NCBI RefSeq assembly: GCF_024497955.1
Contig: NZ_JANHKP010000006.1
Location: forward strand, 1 to 64,000
Direction of reading: 5' to 3'
DNA length: 64,000 nucleotides
From: Streptomyces sp. C10-9-1
Lineage (GTDB): Bacteria > Actinomycetota > Actinomycetes > Streptomycetales > Streptomycetaceae
Every line of letters starts with the position of its first letter. The first letter of the stretch is position 1. Under the pieces are notes generated by a model. That model ran no database searches. It had not been told where the DNA came from and worked only from the letters and a program-made list of their open reading frames with translations. The position numbers were made by a program, and so were the translations under genes. Below, piece after piece: positions 52,604-61,186 of the stretch.

Positions 52604-53326
52604 ATGACGACCGGGGTGCGCAGAAGGATGGGCGTCGAGGAGCGCAGGCGGCAGCTGATCGGCGTGGCGCTGGAGTTGTTCGGCAGCCGCTCCCCCGACG
52701 ACGTCTCGATCGACGAGATCGCGGCCGCGGCCGGGATCTCCCGCCCGCTGGTGTACCACTACTTCCCGGGCAAGCAGAGCCTGTACGAGGCGGCGCTGCG
52801 GCGGGCCGCGGAGCAGCTGGCGGCGCTGTTCGAGGAGCCGCACGAGGGCCCGCTCGGCGCCCGTCTGCTGCGGGTGATGGGGCGGTTCTTCGACTTCGTC
52901 GACGAACACGGCCCCGGCTTCTCGGCGTTGATGCGCGGCGGCCCGGCGGCGGGGTCCTCCGCGGCCAGCGCGATGATCGACGAGGTGCGCCAGGCCGCGT
53001 ACGCGCAGATCCTCGCGCACCTGGGGATCGCCGAACCCTCGCCGCGGCTGGCGCTGGTGGTCCGCTCCTGGGTGTCGCTCGCCGAGTCGACGGCGCTGCT
53101 CTGGCTGGACGGCCGGGAGGTCCCCCGGGAGGAGCTGGAACTCCAACTGGTGCACGACTTCGGGGCGTTGACCGCGGTGAGCGCCGCGTACGACGAGGAG
53201 ATGGCGGCCGTGCTCGTGGAGGTGCTGGCCGGGGAACCCGTGGACGGGCCCTTCGGCGAGCTGGTCGGCCGGCTGTCCCGCCTGGCGCCCGCCGTGCTCG
53301 CGGTCCCGCCGCAGCGGACACGCTAG
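52604..53326 (+). CDS. TetR-family transcriptional regulator
   Basis: A 240-residue TetR regulator. The helix-turn-helix occupies about residues 12-60 (RRRQLIGVALELF, then AAAAGISRPLVYHYFPGKQS). The C-terminal ligand domain is typical (LLRVMGRFFDFVDEHGPGF). TAGGGT ends six bases before the ATG, so transcription is probably leaderless. The flanking genes are an unrecognised membrane-anchored protein and a LacI regulator; its own target is not evident. Its length is slightly above the usual 190-220 residues. Confidence 0.93.
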   Translation: MTTGVRRRMGVEERRRQLIGVALELFGSRSPDDVSIDEIAAAAGISRPLVYHYFPGKQSLYEAALRRAAEQLAALFEEPHEGPLGARLLRVMGRFFDFVDEHGPGFSALMRGGPAAGSSAASAMIDEVRQAAYAQILAHLGIAEPSPRLALVVRSWVSLAESTALLWLDGREVPREELELQLVHDFGALTAVSAAYDEEMAAVLVEVLAGEPVDGPFGELVGRLSRLAPAVLAVPPQRTR

Positions 53327-53415
53327 CCGGGCGGGGCGGTCGGACCCCTGCGCGGGATGCCGGCCGGGGCCGGGCGGTGTGTGCACGCGCCGGGCGGACC
53401 GGTACAGTCCAATCC

Positions 53416-54504
53416 GTGACCGCACCCGCACGCCTGGCCGACATAGCCGCCCAGGCGGGGGTCAGCGAAGCGACGGTGAGCCGCGTCCTCAACGGGAAGC
53501 CCGGAGTCGCCGCGACCACCCGCCAGTCCGTCCTCGCCGCGCTCGACGTGCTCGGCTACGAGCGCCCGGTGCGGCTGCGCCGACGCAGCGCCGGCCTGGT
53601 CGGGCTCATCACGCCCGAGTTGGAGAACCCGATCTTCCCGGCGCTCGCGCAGGTGATCGGGCAGGCGCTGACCCGGCAGGGGTACACCCCGGTCCTCGCG
53701 ACCCAGACCCCCGGCGGCTCCACCGAGGACGAGCTCACCGAAATGCTGGTGGAACGAGGCGTTTCGGGCATCATCTTCGTCTCGGGGCTGCACGCGGACA
53801 CCACCGCGGACATGGACCGCTACGCCCGGCTGCGGGCCCAGGATGTGCCCTTCGTCCTGGTCGACGGCTTCTCGCCCCTGGTCAGCGCCCCCTTCATCTC
53901 GCCCGACGACCGCGGTGCGATGCAGCTGGCGGTCTCGCACCTGGTCTCGCTCGGCCACACGCGCCTCGGGCTGGCCGTCGGGCCCCGGCGCTTCGTCCCG
54001 GTCCAGCGGAAGATCGAGGGCTTCGTCCGGGCCGTGGGGGAGCGGCTCGGCGGCGATCCGGCGGAGGTCGAGCGGGAGCGGATACAGCACTCCCTGTACA
54101 CGCTGGAGGGCGGCCAGGCCGCCGCGGCCTCGCTGATGGACCGCGGGTGCACGGCGATCGTGTGCGCCAGCGACATGATGGCCCTGGGGGCGATCCGGGC
54201 GGCCCGGCAGCGGGGGCTCCGGGTCCCGGGGGACGTCTCGGTGGTCGGCTTCGACGACTCCCCGCTGATCGCCTTCACGGATCCTCCACTGACCACGGTG
54301 CGCAAACCGGTCCCGGCGATGGGGCAGGCCGCGGTCCGCGCACTGCTGGAGGAGATCGGCGACGGCGGCCCGGCCGGCGGCGGGCGGCGGGCTCCGGTGC
54401 ACGGCGAGTTCGTGTTCATGCCCGAGCTGGTCGTCCGCGGCTCGACGGCCTCGGCACCCCGCGGGGCGCCCCTGCCGCACCCCCGGGACACCCCTCGTCC
54501 GTAG
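53416..54504 (+). CDS. LacI-family transcriptional regulator
   Basis: A 362-residue LacI/GalR regulator. The N-terminal HTH is RLADIAAQAGVSEATVSRVL, with the hinge NGKPGVAATTRQSV. The periplasmic-binding-protein-like ligand domain follows (LVGLITPELENPIFPALA, VVGFDDSPLIAFTDPPLTTV). It resembles the MalR/Reg1 and related sugar regulators of Streptomyces, which sit beside maltose transporter genes, but no transporter is present here. TACAGT ends seven bases before the GTG start, indicating a leaderless transcript. The ligand is presumably a sugar. Confidence 0.93.
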   Translation: MTAPARLADIAAQAGVSEATVSRVLNGKPGVAATTRQSVLAALDVLGYERPVRLRRRSAGLVGLITPELENPIFPALAQVIGQALTRQGYTPVLATQTPGGSTEDELTEMLVERGVSGIIFVSGLHADTTADMDRYARLRAQDVPFVLVDGFSPLVSAPFISPDDRGAMQLAVSHLVSLGHTRLGLAVGPRRFVPVQRKIEGFVRAVGERLGGDPAEVERERIQHSLYTLEGGQAAAASLMDRGCTAIVCASDMMALGAIRAARQRGLRVPGDVSVVGFDDSPLIAFTDPPLTTVRKPVPAMGQAAVRALLEEIGDGGPAGGGRRAPVHGEFVFMPELVVRGSTASAPRGAPLPHPRDTPRP

Positions 54505-54578
54505 GGTGGACCGGGTGCGATCCGGACCCACCGGAGGGATGATCAGAGTGGGCCGTGTTTCTGGCAGACTCTCGTCCC

Positions 54579-55526
54579 ATGGGTGAAGCGACCGTGAAGA
54601 CTCTGGACAGCCGGACGGCGACCCCGTCACCCACGGTGGGCGACGAGGCCGCTGCGGAGTCTGCCCACGGTCGCGAGGAACGCCGCACCGGGTGGTCCCG
54701 CCCCCCGCGGTCCCCGCGGCGCCCCAGGATCTGGTTCGAGATCCTGCTGATCGCTGTCAGTTACTGGACCTACTCGCTGATCCGCAACGCGGTACCGGAG
54801 CAGCGGGCCTCCGCGCTGCGCAACGCCGACTGGATCTGGGAGGCGGAGAAGGCGCTCGGCATAGCGGTGGAGCAGTCGGTCAACCATGCCGTGAACTCCG
54901 TGACATGGCTGGTCGTGTCGATGAACTACTACTACGCGACGCTGCACTTCGTGGTGACCATCGGCGTGCTGGTCTGGCTCTACCGGCGCCACCCCGGCCG
55001 CTACGCCGCCGCCCGGACGGTGCTGTTCGCCACCACCGGTGTGGCCCTGGCCGGTTACTACCTGTATCCGCTCGCTCCCCCCCGGCTGATGAACGGGCAG
55101 AACTTCATCGACACCGTGCTCGTCCACCAGACCTGGGGCTCGATGGCCTCGGGCAACCTCAAGAACATGTCGAACCAGTACGCGGCCATGCCCTCGATGC
55201 ACATCGGCTGGTCGCTGTGGTGCGGAGTGATCATCTGCGCGCTGGCGGCCGCCCCCTGGGCGAGGATCCTCGGCGCGCTGTACCCGGTGGCCACGCTGGT
55301 GGTCATCGTGGCCACCGCCAACCACTTCTGGCTGGACGCGGTCGGCGGCATGCTCTGCCTGGCCTTCGGCTTCGCCGTCTCCTACGCCTGGTACCGGGCG
55401 CTGCCGCACCGGCTGCCGCAGCGGGTGGCGGCCGAGGACGCGAACCGCCCGCGGCGGCCGGGAGCCGTCCGGCTCGGGCGGCTGCGGCACCGGGCCGCCG
55501 CCCACTCCGGGGGCCGCCCCGAGTAG
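54579..55526 (+). CDS. PAP2-superfamily membrane phosphatase-like protein
   Basis: A 315-residue membrane protein with about six helices. It carries PAP2 phosphatase motifs: the SxxH-type motif in MPSMHIGWSLW and the final HFWLDAVGGM. This arrangement is common in actinobacterial inositol phosphoryltransferase-like (Ipt/AUR1-type) proteins, so lipid-phosphate chemistry is likely. The exact substrate is unknown. The N-terminal 45 residues are cytoplasmic and charged. The ATG at 54579 is preceded by CAGACT, a possible leaderless -10 box; an upstream ATG adds eight residues. Confidence 0.9.
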   Translation: MGEATVKTLDSRTATPSPTVGDEAAAESAHGREERRTGWSRPPRSPRRPRIWFEILLIAVSYWTYSLIRNAVPEQRASALRNADWIWEAEKALGIAVEQSVNHAVNSVTWLVVSMNYYYATLHFVVTIGVLVWLYRRHPGRYAAARTVLFATTGVALAGYYLYPLAPPRLMNGQNFIDTVLVHQTWGSMASGNLKNMSNQYAAMPSMHIGWSLWCGVIICALAAAPWARILGALYPVATLVVIVATANHFWLDAVGGMLCLAFGFAVSYAWYRALPHRLPQRVAAEDANRPRRPGAVRLGRLRHRAAAHSGGRPE

Positions 55527-55578
55527 ACCCGCGCCGCGCCCCCGCCCACGTGGCACCCGGGGCCGCCGCGGGGCGGTG

Positions 55579-56409
55579 TCAGGCGGGCAGGCGGAGGGCG
55601 CGCCGGACGAAGGCGTCGAAGGCCCGGTCGGGCAGCGCGGTGCGGGCGGCGATCATCGGCTTGGCGCCGAATCCGACGGCATAGCGGGTGCGCGGGCGGC
55701 GGGCGGTGGCGGCCTTGGCGACCGCCTCGGCGATGACCGACGGCGGCGAGCTGCGCCGCGGTCCGGCCTCTCCGGCCAGCACGTCGGCCATCGCGGACGC
55801 CCCGCGCGCATAGGCGCCCTCCCCCGAGGCGGCACGCAGCCCGTCGGCGGCGATGCCGCCCCACTCGGTGCGGATGCCGCCCGGCTCGATCACCACCACG
55901 TCGATGCCGAACGGGGCGACCTCGGCGCGGAGGCTGTCGCTCAGCCCCTCCAGGGCGAACTTGGTGGCGTGGTACCAGCCGCCGAACGGCATGGCGAGCC
56001 TGCCGCCCATGGAGGAGATGTTGACGACGCGGCCGCTGCGCCGGGCCCGCATCCCGGGCAGCACGAGCTGGGTGAGCCGGGCGGCACCGAAGACGTTGAC
56101 CTCGAACTGGCGGCGGGCCTCGTCGAGGGGCACGTCCTCGACGGCCCCGTAGGAGCCGTATCCGGCGTTGTTCACCAGGACGTCGACGCCGCCCGCCTCG
56201 GCGGCGATCCGGTCCACGCCCGCCCGGAGGGAGGCGTCGTCGGTGACGTCCATCGCCAGGACGTGCACCCCCCGCGCGGCCAGCGGGGCCATCCGGTCGA
56301 CGCGGCGGGCCGCTCCGTAGACGGTGAAACCGCGGGCGGCCAGGCGCAGGGCGGCGGCTTCGCCGATGCCGGAGGAGGCGCCGGTGACGAGTGCGACCTT
56401 GGGAGCCAT
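55579..56409 (-). CDS. Classical short-chain dehydrogenase/reductase
   Basis: A 276-residue SDR. The cofactor motif is ALVTGASSGIGEAAAL, then DVLVNNAGYGSYG, the catalytic Ser in VNISSMGG and the Tyr-x-x-x-Lys in GGWYHATKFALE. A hydrophobic C-terminal part follows. The substrate is unknown; members with this C-terminus are often called oxidoreductase or retinol-dehydrogenase-like. The gene is divergent from a TetR gene with two palindromes between them, so it is probably repressed by that TetR and induced by its ligand. Confidence 0.93.
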   Translation of the reverse strand: MAPKVALVTGASSGIGEAAALRLAARGFTVYGAARRVDRMAPLAARGVHVLAMDVTDDASLRAGVDRIAAEAGGVDVLVNNAGYGSYGAVEDVPLDEARRQFEVNVFGAARLTQLVLPGMRARRSGRVVNISSMGGRLAMPFGGWYHATKFALEGLSDSLRAEVAPFGIDVVVIEPGGIRTEWGGIAADGLRAASGEGAYARGASAMADVLAGEAGPRRSSPPSVIAEAVAKAATARRPRTRYAVGFGAKPMIAARTALPDRAFDAFVRRALRLPA

Positions 56410-56468
56410 GGGGAGTCCTTCGTCGGGGTGGGTGGGGCGACGAGCCGGCGGCTAAGGTGAACCGATAC

Positions 56469-56494
56469 TCATGTTTATCATGAACTTGGGTTCA
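56469..56494. promoter_or_regulatory. Two overlapping operator-like palindromes between SDR and TetR genes
   Basis: TCATG-tttat-CATGA (56469-56483) and TGAAC-ttgg-GTTCA (56481-56494) are adjacent perfect palindromes in an AT-rich stretch. They lie between the divergent SDR and TetR starts and are likely binding sites for the TetR protein, controlling both genes. Confidence 0.6.
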
Positions 56495-56646
56495 TCTTCC
56501 TCCGGCCCCCGCGGACCCGCACGTCGGCACGGGCGGCCCCGGCCGCACGAGGAGGGTGAACTACCCTTCACTTCCGGATACCGCCGCGCCGTGCCCCGCC
56601 GGGCGAGGCCGAGCACGCGGAGGCAGCGGTGGGACAGGAGGAAGCC

Positions 56647-57219
56647 ATGGACCGGGCCCGGCCGATGCGCGCCGACGCCGTCCGCAACCGGGCTCGGATC
56701 CTGTCGGCGGCGCGGGAGCAGATCACCCTGCTGGGCCCCGACGCCCCCATGGACGCCATCGCCGAGGCCGCCGGTGTGGCCGTGGGGACCCTCTACCGCC
56801 ACTTCCCCACCAAGACCGACCTGGTCGGGGCCGTGATCGCGGAGCACACGGCGCGGATGGCCGCCGACGTCGAGGCCGCCGCCGACCGGGTGGACGGCGG
56901 CGCGGGGGCACTCGCGGAGATCACCGCGCTGGTCCACCGGGTCGTCGAGAGCGCGGCGGCGGACCGCGCGGTGAAGGCCGCCGCGCGGGAGCTGGGCGCC
57001 ACCGGCGGCGCCCGGCCCTACGAGGAGCGCGGGGGCACGGCGATGGGGCGGCTGATCGCCGCCGCCCGGGCGGACGGGGACCTCCACCCCGACGTCACGG
57101 TCGAGGACTTCCTGCTGCTGCTCGCCACGGCCCCCACCGACCAGGGCCCGGCGGTGCGCCGCCGCTGGCTGGAGCTCTTCCTCCCCGGTCTCACCGCCCG
57201 GGGCCGCCCGACCGCCTGA
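56647..57219 (+). CDS. TetR-family regulator (divergent to SDR)
   Basis: A 190-residue TetR regulator: HTH at about residues 10-55 (AVRNRARILSAAREQI, then AAGVAVGTLYRHFPTKTDLV) and a C-terminal domain of the type found in the SbtR/TetR-like group (FLLLLATAPTDQGPAVRRRW). The ATG at 56647 has AGGAGG six bases upstream and is preferred over the GTG at 56629. It is divergent from the SDR gene with palindromes in between, the classical arrangement for local repression. It is convergent with glnE. Confidence 0.93.
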   Translation: MDRARPMRADAVRNRARILSAAREQITLLGPDAPMDAIAEAAGVAVGTLYRHFPTKTDLVGAVIAEHTARMAADVEAAADRVDGGAGALAEITALVHRVVESAAADRAVKAAARELGATGGARPYEERGGTAMGRLIAAARADGDLHPDVTVEDFLLLLATAPTDQGPAVRRRWLELFLPGLTARGRPTA

Positions 57220-57292
57220 GGACCGGGCCGCCGGGCACCGGCGCGGCGGGGGGCTGACGGGCCCCGCCGTACCCCGCGGCCGCGCGGCGCCG

Positions 57293-60283
57293 TCAGGCCC
57301 CGTAGAAGAGCTCCTCGACCACCGCGCGCGCCCGGCGGGTGGTCCTGCGGTAGTCGTCGAGCATGTCCCCGGCGTGGCCGGGACCGTAGCCGAGGTAGCG
57401 CCCCACGGCCGCGACCTCGCGGCTGTCCGACGGGAAGGTGTCGCCCGCCCGGCCGCGGACCAGCATCACCGCGTTGCGCACCCGCGTCGCCAGCACCCAC
57501 GCCTCGTCGAGGACGGCCGCGTCCTCCGTGGCGATCAGCCCGGCGGCGTGCGCCGCGGCGAGGGCCTCGCGGGTGCGGGTGGTGCGCAGGCCGGGCTCGG
57601 CCCAGCCGTGGCGCATCTGGAGCAGCTGCACGGTCCACTCGACGTCGCTGAGGCCGCCGCGCCCCAGCTTGGTGTGGAGGGTCGGGTCGGCGCCCCTCGG
57701 CATGCGCTCCGACTCCATCCGCGCCTTGAGCCGGCGGATCTCGCGGACCGCGTCCTCGCCGAGGCCCTCCACCGGGTACCGCAGGGGGTCGACCAGGTCC
57801 ATGAAGCGCCGCCCCAGCTCCGCGTCCCCCGCCATCGGGCGGGCCCGCAGCAGCGCCTGGCTCTCCCACACCAGCGACCAGCGGCGGTAGTAGGCGCCGT
57901 AGGAGGCGAGGGTGCGCACCAGGGGACCGCTCTTGCCCTCGGGCCGCAGGTCGGCGTCGATGAGCAGCGGCGGGTCGGCGGTCGGGAGCTGGAGCAGCCG
58001 CCGCATCTCGGCGACCACGGTGCTCGCCGCCCGCGCGGCCTCCTGCTCGTCGACCCCCTCGCGCGGCTCGTGGACGAACAGGACGTCGGCGTCGGAGCCG
58101 TAGCCGAGCTCCCCGCCGCCGAAGCGGCCCACGCCGATGACGGCGAAGCGGGTCGGCAGGGTGTCGCCCCAGGGGCCGGAGACGGCGGCACGCAGCGCGC
58201 CCGCCAGGGTTGCCGCCGTGAGGTCCGTGATCGCGCTGCCCACCCGGTCGACCAGCGCCCCGGGGTCGGCCTCGGCGGGTGTGTCCTCGGTGCCGTAGGA
58301 GCCGATGAGGTCCGCCGCGGCGGTACGGAACAGCTCCCTGCGGCGCACCCCCCGGGCCGCGGCCACGGCCGCCTCCGCGGTTCCGGCGCGGCCGACCGCG
58401 GCCAGCACCTCCTGCTCCAGGTGGTCCCGGCCGCGCGGCCGGAGTCCCTCCGGGTCGCCGAGGATGGCGACCGCCTCGGGGGCGCGGAGCAGCAGGTCCG
58501 GGGCGAGCCGCCCGGCGGACAGCACCCGGGCCAGGTTCTCGGCGGCGGCTCCCTCGTCGCGCAGCAGACGCAGGTACCAGGGCGTCTTGCCGAGGGCGTC
58601 GGAGACCTTCCGGAAGCCGAGCAGACCGGCGTCGGGGTCGGCGGAGTCGGCGAACCAGCCGAGCAGCACGGGCAGCAGGGTCCGCTGGATGGCGGCCTTG
58701 CGGCTGACGCCGGAGGAGAGGGCCTCCAGGTGCCGGAGCGCCGCCGCGGGGTCCGCGTACCCGAGGGCCTCCAGCCGCTGCCCGGCCGCCTTGGCGCTGA
58801 GCCGGGTCTCCCCCGGGGCGAGTTGGGCGACGGCATCCAGCAGCGGCCGGTAGAACAGCTTCTCGTGGAGCCTGCGGACCACGGCGGCGTGCCGGCGCCA
58901 CTCGCGGTTCAGCGCGGTGACGGGCTCGGTGCGCAGTCCCAGGGACCGCCCGAGGCGGCGCAGGTCCTCCTCGCCCTCCGGCACCAGGTGGGTGCGGCGC
59001 AGCCGGTGGAGCTGGATGCGGTGCTCCAGGGCGCGCAGGAAGCGGTACGCCTCGTCGAGCTGGGCGGCGTCGACCCGCCCGACGTAGCCGCCCGCGGCGA
59101 GGGCCCGCAGGGCGTCCAGGGTGGTGCCGCTGCGCAGGGTGGCGTCGCTGCGGCCGTGCACCAGCTGCAGGAGCTGGACGGCGAACTCGACGTCGCGCAG
59201 GCCGCCCGGGCCGAGCTTGAGTTCGCGGTCGATCTCGGCGGCGGGGATGTTGTCGACCACCCTGCGGCGCATGCTCTGCACGTCGGCGACGAAGTTCTCC
59301 CGCTCGGCGGCCTGCCAGACCAGGGGGCCCACGGCCTCGATGTAGTCCTCCCCGAGCGACAGGTCCCCGGCGACCGGGCGGGCCTTCAGCAGGGCCTGGA
59401 ACTCCCAGGTCTTCGCCCAGCGCTGGTAGTACGCCAGGTGGCTGGAGAGGGTGCGCACCAGGGGCCCGTTGCGGCCCTCGGGCCGCAGGTTGGCGTCGAC
59501 GGGCCAGATGGCGCCCTCGACGGTGGTCTCGGAGCAGATCCGCATCAGGTGGGAGGCGAGGCGGGTCGCCGCCTGGAGGGCCTTGGCCTCCTCGGTGCCG
59601 CCCAGCGGCTCCGCCACGAAGATCACGTCCACGTCGGAGACGTAGTTGAGCTCGTGGCCGCCGCACTTGCCCATCGCGATGACCGCCAGCCGGCAGGCGG
59701 CGGCGTCCTCGGGGGCGGCGGCGCGGGCGAGGGCGAGCGCGGCGCGCAGCGTGGCGGTCGCCAGGTCGGCCAGCTCGGCCGCCGCCTCGGCCACGCCCGT
59801 GGTCCCGCACACGTCGCGGGCGGCGATGGCGAGCAGGCAGCGGCGGTAGGCCACACGCAGCGAGACGGGGTCGACGGCCTCGGCGAGCCCGCGCTCGAAC
59901 TCGGCGACGCCCGGGTGGAGGTCGGCGGACTCGTAGGTGAGCAGCGCCTGCCAGTCGTCCGGGTGCCGGGCCAGGTGGTCGCCGAGGGCCTCGGAGGAGC
60001 CGAGGACGCCGAGCAGCCGGTCGCGCAGGGGCTTGGCGGTCACCAGGGTGTCGAGGAAGCGGCGCCGGGCGTCCTCGTCCCGGTGGGCTTCCACGACGCG
60101 TACCAGCGAGCGGAGGGCGAGGTCGGGGTCGGCCGTGCCGCCGAGCGCGTCCAGCAGGACCGGGTCGCCCAGCACCGGGGTCATCTCGGGCAGGGACAGC
60201 AGCCGTTCGGCGGCGGACGGGTCGGTGAAGCCGAGTCTCAGGAGCCGGATGAACGTGCTGCTTCTGCGCCCCGGCACGGTCAT
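57293..60283 (-). CDS. glnE: Bifunctional glutamine synthetase adenylyltransferase/deadenylase
   Basis: A 996-residue protein with two nucleotidyltransferase halves. The first domain (about 205-223) has GKCGGHELNYVSDVDVIFV, and the second (about 719-738) GRFGGGELGYGSDADVLFV. Each supplies the D-x-D metal ligands. Regulatory helical domains (PII_UR_GlnE) sit between and after them. It adds AMP to, and removes it from, Tyr397 of GlnA, tuning enzyme activity to nitrogen supply. The length is normal. GGAGGGACGGG precedes the ATG. In S. coelicolor GlnE is known to act on GlnA and not on GlnII. It is the third glutamine-synthetase gene of the window, 17 kb after glnA. Confidence 0.98.
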   Translation of the reverse strand: MTVPGRRSSTFIRLLRLGFTDPSAAERLLSLPEMTPVLGDPVLLDALGGTADPDLALRSLVRVVEAHRDEDARRRFLDTLVTAKPLRDRLLGVLGSSEALGDHLARHPDDWQALLTYESADLHPGVAEFERGLAEAVDPVSLRVAYRRCLLAIAARDVCGTTGVAEAAAELADLATATLRAALALARAAAPEDAAACRLAVIAMGKCGGHELNYVSDVDVIFVAEPLGGTEEAKALQAATRLASHLMRICSETTVEGAIWPVDANLRPEGRNGPLVRTLSSHLAYYQRWAKTWEFQALLKARPVAGDLSLGEDYIEAVGPLVWQAAERENFVADVQSMRRRVVDNIPAAEIDRELKLGPGGLRDVEFAVQLLQLVHGRSDATLRSGTTLDALRALAAGGYVGRVDAAQLDEAYRFLRALEHRIQLHRLRRTHLVPEGEEDLRRLGRSLGLRTEPVTALNREWRRHAAVVRRLHEKLFYRPLLDAVAQLAPGETRLSAKAAGQRLEALGYADPAAALRHLEALSSGVSRKAAIQRTLLPVLLGWFADSADPDAGLLGFRKVSDALGKTPWYLRLLRDEGAAAENLARVLSAGRLAPDLLLRAPEAVAILGDPEGLRPRGRDHLEQEVLAAVGRAGTAEAAVAAARGVRRRELFRTAAADLIGSYGTEDTPAEADPGALVDRVGSAITDLTAATLAGALRAAVSGPWGDTLPTRFAVIGVGRFGGGELGYGSDADVLFVHEPREGVDEQEAARAASTVVAEMRRLLQLPTADPPLLIDADLRPEGKSGPLVRTLASYGAYYRRWSLVWESQALLRARPMAGDAELGRRFMDLVDPLRYPVEGLGEDAVREIRRLKARMESERMPRGADPTLHTKLGRGGLSDVEWTVQLLQMRHGWAEPGLRTTRTREALAAAHAAGLIATEDAAVLDEAWVLATRVRNAVMLVRGRAGDTFPSDSREVAAVGRYLGYGPGHAGDMLDDYRRTTRRARAVVEELFYGA

Positions 60284-60580
60284 CCCGTCCCTCCGTCCTC
60301 GCCCCGGCCGCTCCGGCGGTCCGGGCGGCTGCCCAGCGGCGGTCCGGACCGTCCGGTCGCACTGGGCTCCGAGCCTAGTTGCTCCGCCCCGCGCGGTTGT
60401 GGAGAGGCGGGCTGTCCGGGGCGGATTCACGCGCCGGCGGCCGGCCCGGGGTGGGCGGCCCGGGCGCCGGACCGCGCCGGGCACCCCGCCTTTGGACCAG
60501 TGGCCGGGGCACGTTTTGGCCCTGTCCTTCGGACCACCGCCGCACCAGGGTGGAGGAACCTACGACCTCTCGGAGTCCCG

Positions 60581-61186
60581 TTGAGTATCGCGTTCCTCCT
60601 GACCACCCTGGCCGTGGTGGTCACCCCCGGGGCCGGCGTGCTGTACACCCTCACCGCCGGGCTGTCCCACGGCAGGCGGGCGGGCGTGGTGGCCGCGTTC
60701 GGCTGCACGCTCGGCGTCCTGCCGCACCTCGCGGCGGCGGCCACCGGTCTCGCCGCACTGCTGCACACCAGCGCCCCCGCCTACCACGCGGTGAAGTACC
60801 TCGGTGCGGGCTACCTGCTGTACATGGCGTGGACCATGCTGCGCGACCGCGGCGCGCCGGCCGTCGAGGAGCGGGGCGAGCCGCGTCCGGCGGCCCGGGT
60901 GGTCGCCTCCGCCGTGCTGCTCAACCTCCTCAACCCGAAGCCGATGATGTTCTTCGTGGCGTTCCTCCCCCAGTTCGCCCCCCTCGGGGGTCCCGGCTCG
61001 CTCGGCGCGATGCTCCGCCTCGGCGGGGTCTTCATGGCCCTCACCTTCGTGGTGTTCACGGCCTACGGCCTGTGCGCGGCGGCCGTACGGGACCGGGTGC
61101 TGGCCCGGCCGCGGGTGCTGACCGGTGTCCGCGGGGTGATCGCCGCCTGCTTCGTGGGCCTGGGCGCGCGACTGGCGGTGGCGTGA
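60581..61186 (+). CDS. LysE-family transporter
   Basis: A 201-residue membrane exporter of the LysE/RhtB superfamily with about six helices. Family segments are LLTTLAVVVTPGAGVLYTLT near the start, KYLGAGYLLYMAWTMLR and LLNLLNPKPMMFFVAFLPQF. The start is TTG, which is rare; CGGAG lies five bases upstream and no ATG or GTG gives a better fit. The gene ends TGA immediately followed by ATG of the B3/B4 gene, so the two are co-translated. A MocR-type regulator follows. Substrates in the family are amino acids. Confidence 0.9.
   Translation: MSIAFLLTTLAVVVTPGAGVLYTLTAGLSHGRRAGVVAAFGCTLGVLPHLAAAATGLAALLHTSAPAYHAVKYLGAGYLLYMAWTMLRDRGAPAVEERGEPRPAARVVASAVLLNLLNPKPMMFFVAFLPQFAPLGGPGSLGAMLRLGGVFMALTFVVFTAYGLCAAAVRDRVLARPRVLTGVRGVIAACFVGLGARLAVA

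Noticed and set aside
50524..54504. 1326-codon plus-strand frame over the membrane-anchored and TetR genes
   Set aside because: Only the LacI part from 53416 has family similarity; upstream it is a Gly/Arg-rich shadow of other genes.
57374..61186. 1270-codon plus-strand open frame opposite glnE
   Set aside because: It is the antisense of glnE joined in frame to the real LysE gene; only the last 202 codons are a gene.
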